Below, in pieces: positions 26,774 through 34,763 of a DNA stretch of 46,990 nt (position 1 is the first letter of the stretch; every line of letters begins with the position of its first letter). Source of the stretch: Omnitrophica bacterium GWA2_41_15 (GTDB lineage: Bacteria > Omnitrophota > Gorgyraeia > Gygaellales > Profunditerraquicolaceae); contig CAKKQB010000031.1 in assembly GCA_919901915.1 (NCBI GenBank), forward strand, positions 1 to 46,990, read 5' to 3'. The position numbers and the translations under genes are program-made. The notes beneath the pieces were generated by a model, which did no database searches, was not told the DNA's origin, and worked only from the letters and a program-made list of their open reading frames with translations.

Positions 26774-28120
26774 ATGTTTAGTGCGTTAATAAATTCATTT
26801 AAAATTCCTGATTTAAAAAGAAGGCTTATAATTACCGCGATGCTTCTTGTTGTGTATCGCGTTGGTTGTTACATACCTACGCCCGGAATAGATGGAGCGG
26901 CTTTAGCTGATTTTTTTGGTAGAGTCGCTAAAACTCAAGGAGGGGCAATATTTGGCATAATTAATATGTTCTCCGGAGGCGCAATGGAGAAGCTTACTAT
27001 ATTCGCGTTAGGAATTATGCCTTATATTTCCGCGTCAATTATTTTGCAGCTTTTAACCGCGGTTGTGCCAGCGTTGGAAAAAATAAGCAAGGAAGGTAAA
27101 GCGGGATATGAAAAAATAAATCAGTATACTCGTTATGGGACAGTCGCGTTGGCAATAGTTCAATCATTTTTTATTGCTCTTTGGCTTGAGAATCCGGCGC
27201 GTTTCCAGGGTTTGAGAATAGTTATGCATCCGGGTTGGGGTTTTAGAATGTTAACTGTGCTTACATTAACTACTGGTACGATATTTATTATGTGGTTAGG
27301 TGAGCAAATACAGGAAAGAGGGATTGGTAACGGTATATCTTTAGTTATTAGCGCGGGTATTATTTCCAGGATTCCTTCAGCGTTAAAGCAACTCTATGAC
27401 TTAGTCTCTCCGTTTGCTCCTTCACATAGGCAAATTCAGCTTCTTACTTTAGTAGTTATGTCGGCATTACTTGTGGGCGTGGTTTTTGCGGTTATCATGA
27501 TTACTCAGGCAATGAGAAAAATACCTGTGCAATACGCGCGAAGAGTTGTAGGGCAAAAAGTATATGGCGGTCAGAGTACCTATATACCTTTAAAAGTAGA
27601 TACAGCCGGAGTTATCGCTATAATCTTTGCCCAATCAATAATTCTTTTTCCGGCAACCTTGGCCTCATTTATTCCTAATGAAGGATTTCAAAGATTGGCG
27701 CAGGGTTTAATCAGGGGGCATTTGCTTTATACTGCCGTGTATGCGTTGTTAATTATGTTTTTTTGCTATTTTTATACCGCTATAGTTTTTAACCCCACTG
27801 ATCTTTCCGACAATATGAAGAAATATGGAGGTTTTATTCCGGGGATAAGGCCGGGAGCTGCCACTGCTGAGTTTTTGGATTATGTAATGACTAGGATTAC
27901 GCTGGCAGGCGCTACGTTTATAGCTTTTATCGCGATTTTTCCGGATTTTCTTATGGCATGGCTTAAAGTGCCATATTTGGTGGCTTCTTTTTTCGGCGGC
28001 ACAGGTATATTGATTACTGTGGGAGTAATGCTGGATACCTTAAAGCAGATAGAGTCACATCTTTTAACGCATCATTACGATGGATTTATTAAGTCAGGGC
28101 AGATTAAGGGAAGAAGATAG
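26774..28120 (+). CDS. secY: Preprotein translocase subunit SecY
   Basis: SecY is the protein-conducting channel of the inner membrane. The 448-aa protein begins with FKIPDLKRRLIITAMLLVVYRVG (TM1), contains ALGIMPYISASIILQLL, and shows about ten hydrophobic segments. The cytosolic loop IPVQYARR (residues about 253-260) for ribosome/SecA contact is intact. It lies in the usual place after rplO. SecE is encoded at 1613. Confidence 0.97.
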   Translation: MFSALINSFKIPDLKRRLIITAMLLVVYRVGCYIPTPGIDGAALADFFGRVAKTQGGAIFGIINMFSGGAMEKLTIFALGIMPYISASIILQLLTAVVPALEKISKEGKAGYEKINQYTRYGTVALAIVQSFFIALWLENPARFQGLRIVMHPGWGFRMLTVLTLTTGTIFIMWLGEQIQERGIGNGISLVISAGIISRIPSALKQLYDLVSPFAPSHRQIQLLTLVVMSALLVGVVFAVIMITQAMRKIPVQYARRVVGQKVYGGQSTYIPLKVDTAGVIAIIFAQSIILFPATLASFIPNEGFQRLAQGLIRGHLLYTAVYALLIMFFCYFYTAIVFNPTDLSDNMKKYGGFIPGIRPGAATAEFLDYVMTRITLAGATFIAFIAIFPDFLMAWLKVPYLVASFFGGTGILITVGVMLDTLKQIESHLLTHHYDGFIKSGQIKGRR

Positions 28121-28131
28121 CAAAAAAAGTA

Positions 28132-28152
28132 AAAAGTCAAAAGTCAAAAGTC
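28132..28152 (+). repeat. Heptamer array AAAAGTC x3 (secY-adk)
   Basis: Three perfect AAAAGTC units are followed by AAAAGTTC and AATTCAAAAGTT. This is the only heptamer unit seen here without a stop triplet. The rest of the 119-bp spacer shows nothing recognisable apart from GGAG before adk. Confidence 0.9.
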
Positions 28153-28239
28153 AAAAGTTCAATTCAAAAGTTAAAATTTTAAAATCAGCGTAGCAAAGTT
28201 TTATCCTTTAAAAGTAGAACCGATTATGGAGATTTTTAG

Positions 28240-28887
28240 GTGAGAATTATATTATTAGGCCCTCCGGGAGCAGGCAAGGGAACCCAGGCGAAGAGATTAT
28301 CAAAAGAATTTGGTTTGTCGCATATTTCTACAGGGGATATCTTAAGGAAAAATGTTTTGGAGGTTACGCAGTTAGGGGTACAGGCGAAGGATTATATGGA
28401 GCGCGGTTTGCTTGTTCCTGATGATCTGGTTAGCCAGATGATAACTCAACGATTCAGCCAACCGGATGTTAGAAATGGTTTTTTGTTAGACGGTTATCCG
28501 CGTAATATTAATCAAGCGGAGACTTTAGAGCAAGTTTTTTTGAAAGAAAATTTGAGTATTGATTTTGTGATTTATCTTGATACTAGCGAGAAAACGGTTT
28601 TACAGCGGCTCACCGGGCGCAGGGTATGCAGTAATTGCGGATTAATTTTTCATATAAAAAATATGCCGCCTAAAAAAGCCGGAATTTGCGATGCCTGTCT
28701 TGGCGCGCTTTATCAGAGAAACGACGATAATGAGGAAACGGTAAAAAAGCGCCTTGAGGTTTATGAAAAAGAGGTTTCCCCTTTATTAGAATATTACGAG
28801 GTCCGGCATAAGCTGCATCGCTTGTCAGGTGATGAGGATGCTGAGATTGTCTTGAATAAAATCATCAGTCTTGTAAGCGCGAATTAA
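28240..28887 (+). CDS. adk: Adenylate kinase
   Basis: Adk interconverts ATP + AMP and 2 ADP. The P-loop GPPGAGKGT is at residues 7-15, and DGYPRN and the LID arginines are present. The LID carries four cysteines (C130, C133, C150, C153), the zinc-binding long form. The start is GTG at 28240 with GGAG 8 bases upstream; the ATG-free N-terminus MRIILLGPPG fits the family exactly. Length 215 aa. Confidence 0.96.
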   Translation: MRIILLGPPGAGKGTQAKRLSKEFGLSHISTGDILRKNVLEVTQLGVQAKDYMERGLLVPDDLVSQMITQRFSQPDVRNGFLLDGYPRNINQAETLEQVFLKENLSIDFVIYLDTSEKTVLQRLTGRRVCSNCGLIFHIKNMPPKKAGICDACLGALYQRNDDNEETVKKRLEVYEKEVSPLLEYYEVRHKLHRLSGDEDAEIVLNKIISLVSAN

Positions 28888-28967
28888 CACGAATAAAGTA
28901 AGTACGAATTATCACGAATTATTTGTGGAAATTCGATCAGAATTCGTGGACATTCGTGTTCAAAGTG
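28888..28967 (+). repeat. CACGAAT array with inverted right half (adk-map)
   Basis: Units AACACGAAT, TACGAATTAT and CACGAATTATTTGTGG are followed by complementary AATTCGTGG and ATTCGTGTT. The adk TAA stop touches the first unit. A related CACGAAT/ATTCGTG pair lies before nusG (1814-1834). Confidence 0.85.
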
Positions 28968-29720
28968 ATGCAAATATCAATAAAGTCCGAAAAAGATTTA
29001 GAGATGTTAAGAAAATCAGGCAAGATTTTAGCTAGGGTTTTGAAAGAATTGCGTAAGGCAGTAAAACCAGGCGTATCTACGGCTCAACTAAATCAAATCG
29101 CGGAAGAATTGATACGCAAAGAGGGAGCTGTAGCTGCTTTTAAGGGTTATCAGGGGTTTCCATCGAGCATATGCGCGTCTATAAATGAAGAAATTATTCA
29201 TGGAATTCCTGCTGATAGAAAATTAAAAGAGGGTGATATCATAAGCTTAGATCTGGGTATAAATTATGAAGGTTACTTTTGCGATGCCGCGATTACCTTG
29301 CCAGTAGGCCTAATAAGTTCGCGTTTAAGGAAATTAATTGAAGTGGCTAAAAAAGCGCTGGTTTTAGGTATAAAACAGGCTCGGCCCGAAAATCACGTAT
29401 CCGATATATCTTCAACTATTCAAAATTATGTAGAAAAAAATGGCTTTTCTGTGATAAGGGAATTTGCTGGCCATGGGGTAGGATTTAATTTGCATGAAGA
29501 GCCTCAGATACCTAATTTTGGCAAACCTCATCAAGGCCCAATATTAAAAAGCGGTATGGTATTTGCTATCGAACCGATGGTAAATATGGGAACATGGGAA
29601 ACTCTTACCTTGGAAGATGGCTGGACAGTAGTAAGTAAGGATGGTTTTCCATCAGCGCATTTTGAGCACACGGTCGCTATTACAGAGCGTGGACCGGAGA
29701 TATTGACGATGTTAAATTGA
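28968..29720 (+). CDS. map: Type I methionine aminopeptidase
   Basis: MetAP removes the initiator methionine from nascent proteins. From ATG 28968 (MQISIKSEKDLEMLRKSG) it is 250 aa, the normal type Ia length; longer readings start inside the CACGAAT repeat. The metal ligands are visible: two aspartates in SLDLGINYEGYFCDAA, the histidine of GHGVGFNLHEEP, and glutamates in AIEPMVN and HFEHTVAITE. The secY-adk-map-infA order is classical. Confidence 0.96.
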   Translation: MQISIKSEKDLEMLRKSGKILARVLKELRKAVKPGVSTAQLNQIAEELIRKEGAVAAFKGYQGFPSSICASINEEIIHGIPADRKLKEGDIISLDLGINYEGYFCDAAITLPVGLISSRLRKLIEVAKKALVLGIKQARPENHVSDISSTIQNYVEKNGFSVIREFAGHGVGFNLHEEPQIPNFGKPHQGPILKSGMVFAIEPMVNMGTWETLTLEDGWTVVSKDGFPSAHFEHTVAITERGPEILTMLN

Positions 29721-29747
29721 TAATATTTTAAATCTCTAATCATTAAA

Positions 29748-29966
29748 ATGGCTAAAGAAGAACTGATTGAGGTAGAAGGAAAGATAATTGAAACGCTTCC
29801 TAATGCTATGTTTAGGGTTGAGATTGAAAATAAGCATGTTGTCCTGGCTCATGTGTCAGGTAAAATGCGGATGAATTTTATAAGGATTTTGCCGGGAGAT
29901 AAAGTGAGGTTGGAATTGTCTCCCTATGATTTGAATAGAGGGAGAATAACTTTTAGGATTAAATAG
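29748..29966 (+). CDS. infA: Translation initiation factor IF-1
   Basis: IF-1 occupies the 30S A site during initiation. The 72-aa OB-fold protein has the classical [20 protein letters not shown] start and [22 protein letters not shown]. The leader reads CATTAAAATGG without a Shine-Dalgarno sequence. Confidence 0.97.
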   Translation: MAKEELIEVEGKIIETLPNAMFRVEIENKHVVLAHVSGKMRMNFIRILPGDKVRLELSPYDLNRGRITFRIK

Positions 29967-30010
29967 TTTTCACTCTGCAAAGTGGAAATTTAATTTAGAG
30001 GAAATTAAAA

Positions 30011-30124
30011 TTGAAAGTAAAAGCGTCAGTAAAGAAAATTTGCGATAAATGCAAGGTAATTAAAAGAAGAGGCGTAGTTCGGGTGATTTGTTCTACCCCT
30101 AAACATAAGCAGAGACAGGGGTAA
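30011..30124 (+). CDS. rpmJ: 50S ribosomal protein L36
   Basis: This 37-aa gene starts with TTG at 30011, 8 bases after AGAGGA (29997-30002). The translation, [20 protein letters not shown] and on to KHKQRQG, is a canonical L36 with zinc ligands C11, C14, C27 and H32 (C+ form). It fills the infA-rpsM gap. The rare start codon is inferred because no ATG or GTG is in frame at the proper place. Confidence 0.93.
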   Translation: MKVKASVKKICDKCKVIKRRGVVRVICSTPKHKQRQG

Positions 30125-30161
30125 TGCATTTTAATTCCGATAAGCGAAAGCGAGGAGGCAT

Positions 30162-30590
30162 ATGCCGAGAATTTTAGGTGTTGATATTCCTAAGGAAAAA
30201 AGGGTTGATGTTGCTTTGAGATATCTTTATGGGGTAGGTAAGGCGATGTCTAATATAATACTTAAAGAGGCAAATATAGATTTTAGTAAACGCGCTAAAG
30301 ATTTGACCGAAGATGATATTTCGCATATCGTTGGCGTTATACAGAAAAAAAACTTTATGGTTGAAGGTGACTTGCGCCGTGATATATCTCAGAACATAAA
30401 GAGATTGGTGGAGATCGGTTCGTGGAGGGGTTCAAGGCATAAGAAAGGCCTTCCAGTAAGGGGGCAAAGAACGCGCACTAACGCTAGAACCAGAAAAGGC
30501 CCGCGTAAAGGCGGTTTAGCCCTGGTAAAGAAACCGGAAGCAAGGAAATCTGCCGCACCTGTTAAGGCAGTTGCGCCTAAGGGGAAATGA
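30162..30590 (+). CDS. rpsM: 30S ribosomal protein S13
   Basis: S13 forms intersubunit bridges and contacts P-site tRNA. The 142-aa protein starts [20 protein letters not shown] and includes [25 protein letters not shown]. It has a Lys/Ala/Pro-rich C-terminal extension (about 20 residues) beyond the usual end near RKG. GCGAGGAGG precedes the ATG. Confidence 0.96.
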   Translation: MPRILGVDIPKEKRVDVALRYLYGVGKAMSNIILKEANIDFSKRAKDLTEDDISHIVGVIQKKNFMVEGDLRRDISQNIKRLVEIGSWRGSRHKKGLPVRGQRTRTNARTRKGPRKGGLALVKKPEARKSAAPVKAVAPKGK

Positions 30591-30618
30591 AGTAGTAATA
30601 CGAGATACGGAGGATTTA

Positions 30619-31008
30619 ATGGCTATTAAAGATAAGGCAAAAAAGAAAAAAATCGCAAAAGGCGTAACTTCAGGGGTTGCTCATATTCAGGCAAGTTTTA
30701 ATAATACAATAATTGCTATAACTGATAAACAGGGAAATGTGATTGCCTGGTCAGCTCCGGGTTGTGTTGGATACAGCGGTTCAAAGAAATCCACACCTTT
30801 TGCTGCCCAAATAGCCGCTGCTGATGCGGCAAGAAAGGCTAAAGATGTAGGGATTAAGGATGTGGCTGTGTTGGTGAAAGGCCCGGGATTTGGCCGTGAA
30901 TCGGCGATAAGGGCGTTGCAAGCCGCGGGGCTTATCATAACTTCCATAAAAGATGTAACTCCTATCCCTCATAATGGATGCCGTCCTAAGAAGAAGAGGA
31001 GAGTGTAA
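30619..31008 (+). CDS. rpsK: 30S ribosomal protein S11
   Basis: S11 lies on the 30S platform near the E site. ATG 30619 ([11 protein letters not shown]) gives 129 aa, the family length, with GGAGG at 30609-30613; a longer reading would overlap rpsM and is rejected. [26 protein letters not shown] and the C-terminal [16 protein letters not shown] are conserved. Confidence 0.97.
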   Translation: MAIKDKAKKKKIAKGVTSGVAHIQASFNNTIIAITDKQGNVIAWSAPGCVGYSGSKKSTPFAAQIAAADAARKAKDVGIKDVAVLVKGPGFGRESAIRALQAAGLIITSIKDVTPIPHNGCRPKKKRRV

Positions 31009-31121
31009 CCGCAGAGGCGCAGAACAAGAATGAAAAAGATAGATTCCGCAAAGGCGCAGAGAAAATTTTTACGTTCTCTGCTAACGTGTAGTTAATAGAG
31101 GATTCTGCGTAATCTGCGGTT
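31007..31121 (+). repeat. ACCGCAGA / TCTGCGGT inverted-repeat spacer (rpsK-rpsD)
   Basis: AACCGCAGA (31007-31015, overlapping the rpsK stop) pairs with TCTGCGGTT (31113-31121). Internal units GGCGCAGA and CGCAGAGAA face TTCTCTGC and ATTCTGCGT. This is another spacer array of repeated units with an inverted second half. AGGGAGG of rpsD follows. Confidence 0.8.
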
Positions 31122-31141
31122 GCAAGGGAGGATAAAAATTA

Positions 31142-31771
31142 ATGGCTCGGTATATTGATGCGGTTTGTAGGTTGTGTCGTCGTGAAGGAGAAAAATTATT
31201 TTTAAAAGGTACGAAGTGTTTTGGGCAAAAGTGCGCTATGACGAAAAGGGCTTACGCTCCAGGCCAGCATGGCGCGGCCAGAAAACAGAAACTTTCTAAT
31301 TACGGAGTGCAGTTAAGAGAGAAGCAGAAAGTAAAAAGGATATATGGGGTTCTGGAAAAACAGTTTCGCGGGTATTTCGAGGTTGCTTCAAAAACAAAGG
31401 GTGTAACCGGCAAGGTGCTATTGCAGTTATTGGAAACAAGATTAGATAATGCGGTATTTCGTATGGGCCTGGCGAATTCAAGATCTCAAGCAAGGCAGAT
31501 TGTGAGGCACAATCATATTTGCGTGAATTCTATTCGCGTAAATATTCCGTCTTATTTGATAAGCGTGAACGATATTATTCAGGTGAAAACAAAGGAAAAG
31601 GCGTTGAATAAAATTAAGGAGAATTTGGAGATTTCTAAAGATAGAACTGTTCCTTCATGGCTTGAATTTAATTTGAATGAATTGTCTGCGAGGGTTGTAA
31701 GGTTACCGGAAAAGGAGGATATACAACAACCAATCCATGAGCAGCTGATAGTAGAGTTATATTCAAAATAA
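31142..31771 (+). CDS. rpsD: 30S ribosomal protein S4
   Basis: S4 initiates 30S assembly and, in E. coli, represses the alpha operon. The 209-aa protein is the zinc-type form, with cysteines at 9, 12, 26 and 31 (CRLC...KCFGQKC). The S4 RNA-binding domain (LLQLLETRLDNAVFRMGLA, SRSQARQIVRHNHICVN) is intact. GGGAGG lies about 9 bases before ATG 31142. Confidence 0.97.
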   Translation: MARYIDAVCRLCRREGEKLFLKGTKCFGQKCAMTKRAYAPGQHGAARKQKLSNYGVQLREKQKVKRIYGVLEKQFRGYFEVASKTKGVTGKVLLQLLETRLDNAVFRMGLANSRSQARQIVRHNHICVNSIRVNIPSYLISVNDIIQVKTKEKALNKIKENLEISKDRTVPSWLEFNLNELSARVVRLPEKEDIQQPIHEQLIVELYSK

Positions 31772-31812
31772 CAAAGGTTAGAATTTACCGACAAACGAAG
31801 TGAGGAGGTAAG

Positions 31813-32802
31813 ATGGGCATAAAATGGAGAGATTTTCAGTTACCAAAAAGATTAGAGTGTGATGAGTCTTCATATACCGATACTTATGGAAAGTTTATTG
31901 CCGCTCCTTTTGAAAGAGGTTACGGTGTTACCGTAGGGAATTCCTTAAGGCGGGTTTTGCTTTCTTCAATAGAGGGGAGCGCTATAACTTCCGTTAAAAT
32001 AGCCGGCGCGCAGCATGAGTTTTTTGCGATACCGGGTGTGCTTGAGGATGTTCCGGAGATTATCTTGAACATAAAGAATATTGTGTTAAGGTCGCATTCT
32101 AAAATTCCTAAAACCATATATTTGAAAAAAACAGAGAAGGGGGAGATAAAAGCAAAGGATATTGAGACAGATGAAACGATAGAGATTATCAATCCGGATT
32201 TACACATCGCTACATTAACTACAGATACAAAGCTCAATATTGAAATGGAGGTTTCAAAAGGCAGAGGTTATGTCAGCGCGGAGTCAAATAAAAAGGAAAA
32301 TTTTTCTATTGGCCAGGTCCCGATTGATTCTATATTTACTCCGATTAAGAAGGTAAATTATTTTGTTGAGAATACACGAGTAGGCCAGCGAACCGATTAT
32401 GATAAGTTGATTTTGGAGATATTCACAAATGGGGCGATAACGTCGAAGGACGCGCTTCTTTACGCGTCAAATATACTGCAAAGGCACTTCGATATTTTTG
32501 TTGGTTTTGGGCAGTTGCCGGAAGAATCTTTAGAGGAAGAGCCCGAGGTGAGCAAAGAGGAAACTATTTTTTATGAGAAACTTTCGCTTCCAATTACAGA
32601 ACTTGAGTTATCCGTAAGGAGCTCAAACTGTTTAGGGGAGGCGGGAATTAAGATTATCGCGGATCTCGTAAAGAGAACAGAAGATGAGATATTGGCTTTT
32701 AAGAATTTTGGTAAAAAATCTTTAACTGAAATAAAGGAACTTCTTGCCGGAATGGGTTTAACTTTAGGCATGCAGGTGGATAATAAGAAATTAAAGAAAT
32801 AG
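31813..32802 (+). CDS. rpoA: DNA-directed RNA polymerase subunit alpha
   Basis: Alpha dimers scaffold polymerase assembly. The N-terminal domain includes [21 protein letters not shown] and the assembly residues around it; the C-terminal domain (about residues 255-320) has the helix-hairpin-helix region [13 protein letters not shown]...[14 protein letters not shown] for DNA and activator contact. Length 329 aa. A strong GAGGAGGT lies 5 bases before the ATG. The TAG stop overlaps the first heptamer of the downstream array. Confidence 0.97.
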   Translation: MGIKWRDFQLPKRLECDESSYTDTYGKFIAAPFERGYGVTVGNSLRRVLLSSIEGSAITSVKIAGAQHEFFAIPGVLEDVPEIILNIKNIVLRSHSKIPKTIYLKKTEKGEIKAKDIETDETIEIINPDLHIATLTTDTKLNIEMEVSKGRGYVSAESNKKENFSIGQVPIDSIFTPIKKVNYFVENTRVGQRTDYDKLILEIFTNGAITSKDALLYASNILQRHFDIFVGFGQLPEESLEEEPEVSKEETIFYEKLSLPITELELSVRSSNCLGEAGIKIIADLVKRTEDEILAFKNFGKKSLTEIKELLAGMGLTLGMQVDNKKLKK

Positions 32803-32865
32803 CGTAGAGCGTATAGCGGATAGCGGATAGAAAAACTAAAAACTAAACGCTATACGCTAAACGCT
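32801..32865 (+). repeat. AGCGTAT/AGCGGAT array with inverted half (rpoA-rplQ)
   Basis: The left half is AGCGTAG AGCGTAT AGCGGAT AGCGGAT AG. AAAAACT repeats form the turn. The right half is AAACGCT ATACGCT AAACGCT. The AG of the rpoA stop codon is the first AG of the array. The order AGCGTAG-AGCGTAT-AGCGGAT x2 uses the same four units as the in-CDS array at 46803-46832. Confidence 0.95.
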
Positions 32866-32889
32866 AAAACATTAATTTGACAGGACAAT

Positions 32890-33405
32890 ATGAGACATAG
32901 AAAAAAAAGGCTGGATATAAATCGTTTTACTAGTTGGCGTAAGGCAACGTTGAAGAGCATGGCGGCAAATTTATTTATACACCAGAGCATTAGAACTACT
33001 TGCGCTAAGGCGAAGGCAGTGAGGCCATTGGTTGAAAAGCTTGTTTCCTTGGCTAAGGTGAATACCCTTTTCGCGAAAAGGCGTGCCTTTATCATGCTTG
33101 GCGACCATAAGCTAGTAAGCGTGCTTTTTAGCGAAATCGGCCCGCGGTTTGTTAACAGGGTAGGCGGCTATACAAGAATTATAAAAATTGGTTCAAGACG
33201 CGGTGATAATGCTGAAGTGGTGATATTTGAGCTTACAGAGATTAAGAAAAAGGAACCCAAAAAACTTAAAGAAAAAATTGTTGAAGAAAAAGAGCATCAG
33301 GAAAATACCGCCATTAAAGAGAAACCGCCTATTGTTAAAAAGCCTGCCAAGAAGTTTCTTGGTGGTATAAAAAGTATATTTAAGAAAAAAAGTGATTCTT
33401 TATAA
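32890..33405 (+). CDS. rplQ: 50S ribosomal protein L17 with long basic tail
   Basis: L17 is near the exit tunnel. The core MRHRKKRLDINRFTSWRKA...FAKRRAFIML...GGYTRIIKIGSRRGDNAEVVIFEL covers the normal 115-120 residues. A Lys/Glu-rich tail of about 50 residues follows (to 171 aa), probably disordered. This gene closes the ribosomal run. Confidence 0.96.
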   Translation: MRHRKKRLDINRFTSWRKATLKSMAANLFIHQSIRTTCAKAKAVRPLVEKLVSLAKVNTLFAKRRAFIMLGDHKLVSVLFSEIGPRFVNRVGGYTRIIKIGSRRGDNAEVVIFELTEIKKKEPKKLKEKIVEEKEHQENTAIKEKPPIVKKPAKKFLGGIKSIFKKKSDSL

Positions 33406-33417
33406 TAAATTCGTTAT

Positions 33418-33494
33418 GCCCGTTTGCCCGTTGTCCGTTTGCCCGTTTTAACAGGCTAACAGGTTAACAGGTTAACAGGTTAGCCGGCTAACTG
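33418..33494 (+). repeat. Octamer arrays GCCCGTTT and AACAGGTT (rplQ-aminotransferase)
   Basis: Three or four GCCCGTT(T/G) units are followed by AACAGGCT, AACAGGTT x3 and AGCCGGCT. The two blocks are approximately reverse complements (AACGGGC against AACAGGC). The family matches the octamers at 22755 and 46748. Confidence 0.9.
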
Positions 33495-33497
33495 GAC

Positions 33498-34673
33498 ATG
33501 CGTATAGATACAAGGATTGCGGAACGCTTAAAGAAGATTCATCCATCTCCGACTCTTGCCATAACCTCGAAAGCCAAACAGTTAAAATCACAAGGCTGTG
33601 ATGTGGTTAGTTTTGCGGCGGGCGAGCCTGATTTTGATACCCCCGATTTTATAAAAGATGCCGCTATCTGCGCGATAAAAAACGGATTTACTAAATACAC
33701 CCCTACAACCGGAACCTCTGAATTAAAAAAACTCATTTCCGATAAATTTAAAAAAGACAATTCCATAGATTATCCTTCCAGCCAAATTGTTGTTTCTTGC
33801 GGCGCCAAGCACAGTATTTTTAACGCTTTGCTTGCCTTAGTCAATCCTAAAGACGAGGTTTTGATTCCTGTTCCCTATTGGGTTAGTTATCCTGAAATGG
33901 TTCATGTCTGCGAAGGAATTCCGCGCTTTATTAAAACTTCCGCGAAAAATAATTTTAAAATCACGGTAAAAGATTTAGAAAAACACTCAAGCCCTAAAAC
34001 AAAGGTGTTCATATTAAATAGTCCTTCTAATCCGACGGGTTCTGTTTATACAAAAGAGGAACTGCTTGATTTGGCGGATATTTGCGTAAAGAAAAATATC
34101 TTTGTTATAAGTGATGAGATATATGAAAAACTTATTTACGATAATTTGAAACATTTTTCCATTGCTAGCTTTAATAAAGATATATACGATCTTACGATTA
34201 CTGTAAACGGTTTATCCAAGAGCTATTCTATGACTGGTTGGCGCATTGGCTATCTGGGCGCCCCGCTCGATGTAGTTGAGGCAGTGTCTAAGCTACAGGA
34301 TCACTCTACGTCTAATCCTACTTCAATTGCCCAAAAGGCGGCAGAGGCAGCGCTTGGGGGGAAGGAAGATTTCATAAAAGAACTTGCTTGTGAGTTTCAG
34401 AAAAGAAGGGAATACTGTATTATGAGGCTTGGGGCAATGAAGAAGATAAGTTGTGTTGTGCCAAGAGGAGCATTCTATATTTTTTGTAATATTTCTAAAA
34501 CAGGTTTGGATTCTTTGAGTTTAGCCCAGAGGTTGCTTGATGAAACATATGTGGCGCTTATTCCAGGAGATGGTTTTGGCGAGCCTGATTATGTGCGTAT
34601 AAGTTTTGCTACTTCTATGGAGCAGTTGGAAAAGGGAATGAACAGGCTGGAGGAATGGCTAAATAAGGTATGA
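33498..34673 (+). CDS. Pyridoxal-phosphate aminotransferase, aspartate aminotransferase family (class I)
   Basis: Fold-type I aminotransferase of 391 aa, most like bacterial AspC/AspB enzymes that convert aspartate and 2-oxoglutarate to oxaloacetate and glutamate. The PLP-binding lysine lies in NGLSKSYSMTGWRIGY. FAAGEPDFDTPDFIKDAA, NSPSNPTG and YVRISFATS (the arginine that holds the substrate carboxylate) are present. Next to malate and isocitrate dehydrogenases, a role in oxaloacetate/2-oxoglutarate exchange is likely. Exact substrate range (aspartate, alanine, prephenate) cannot be fixed from sequence. Confidence 0.88.
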   Translation: MRIDTRIAERLKKIHPSPTLAITSKAKQLKSQGCDVVSFAAGEPDFDTPDFIKDAAICAIKNGFTKYTPTTGTSELKKLISDKFKKDNSIDYPSSQIVVSCGAKHSIFNALLALVNPKDEVLIPVPYWVSYPEMVHVCEGIPRFIKTSAKNNFKITVKDLEKHSSPKTKVFILNSPSNPTGSVYTKEELLDLADICVKKNIFVISDEIYEKLIYDNLKHFSIASFNKDIYDLTITVNGLSKSYSMTGWRIGYLGAPLDVVEAVSKLQDHSTSNPTSIAQKAAEAALGGKEDFIKELACEFQKRREYCIMRLGAMKKISCVVPRGAFYIFCNISKTGLDSLSLAQRLLDETYVALIPGDGFGEPDYVRISFATSMEQLEKGMNRLEEWLNKV

Positions 34674-34697
34674 CGCAAAAATGTAAATCAATGTTTT

Positions 34698-34757
34698 AGC
34701 GTTTAGCGGATAGTGTTTAGTTTTTTCTATCCGCTCTACGCTAGACGCTCTACGCTA
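34698..34757 (+). repeat. AGCGTTT/AGCGGAT array with inverted half (aminotransferase-leuC)
   Basis: The left half is AGCGTTT AGCGGAT AGTGTTT AG, the turn is TTTTTT, and the right half is CTATCCG CTCTACG CTAGACG CTCTACG CTATT. It runs into AAAAATG, the leuC-like start. Confidence 0.93.
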
Positions 34758-34763
34758 TTAAAA

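Noticed and set aside
28923-28967. 15-residue N-terminal extension of methionine aminopeptidase
   Set aside because: It is encoded by the CACGAAT repeat; ATG 28968 matches type I enzymes.
34713-34763. 17-residue N-terminal extension of the LeuC-type protein
   Set aside because: It is read from the AGCGTTT/CTATCCG repeat array; ATG 34764 gives a normal N-terminus.
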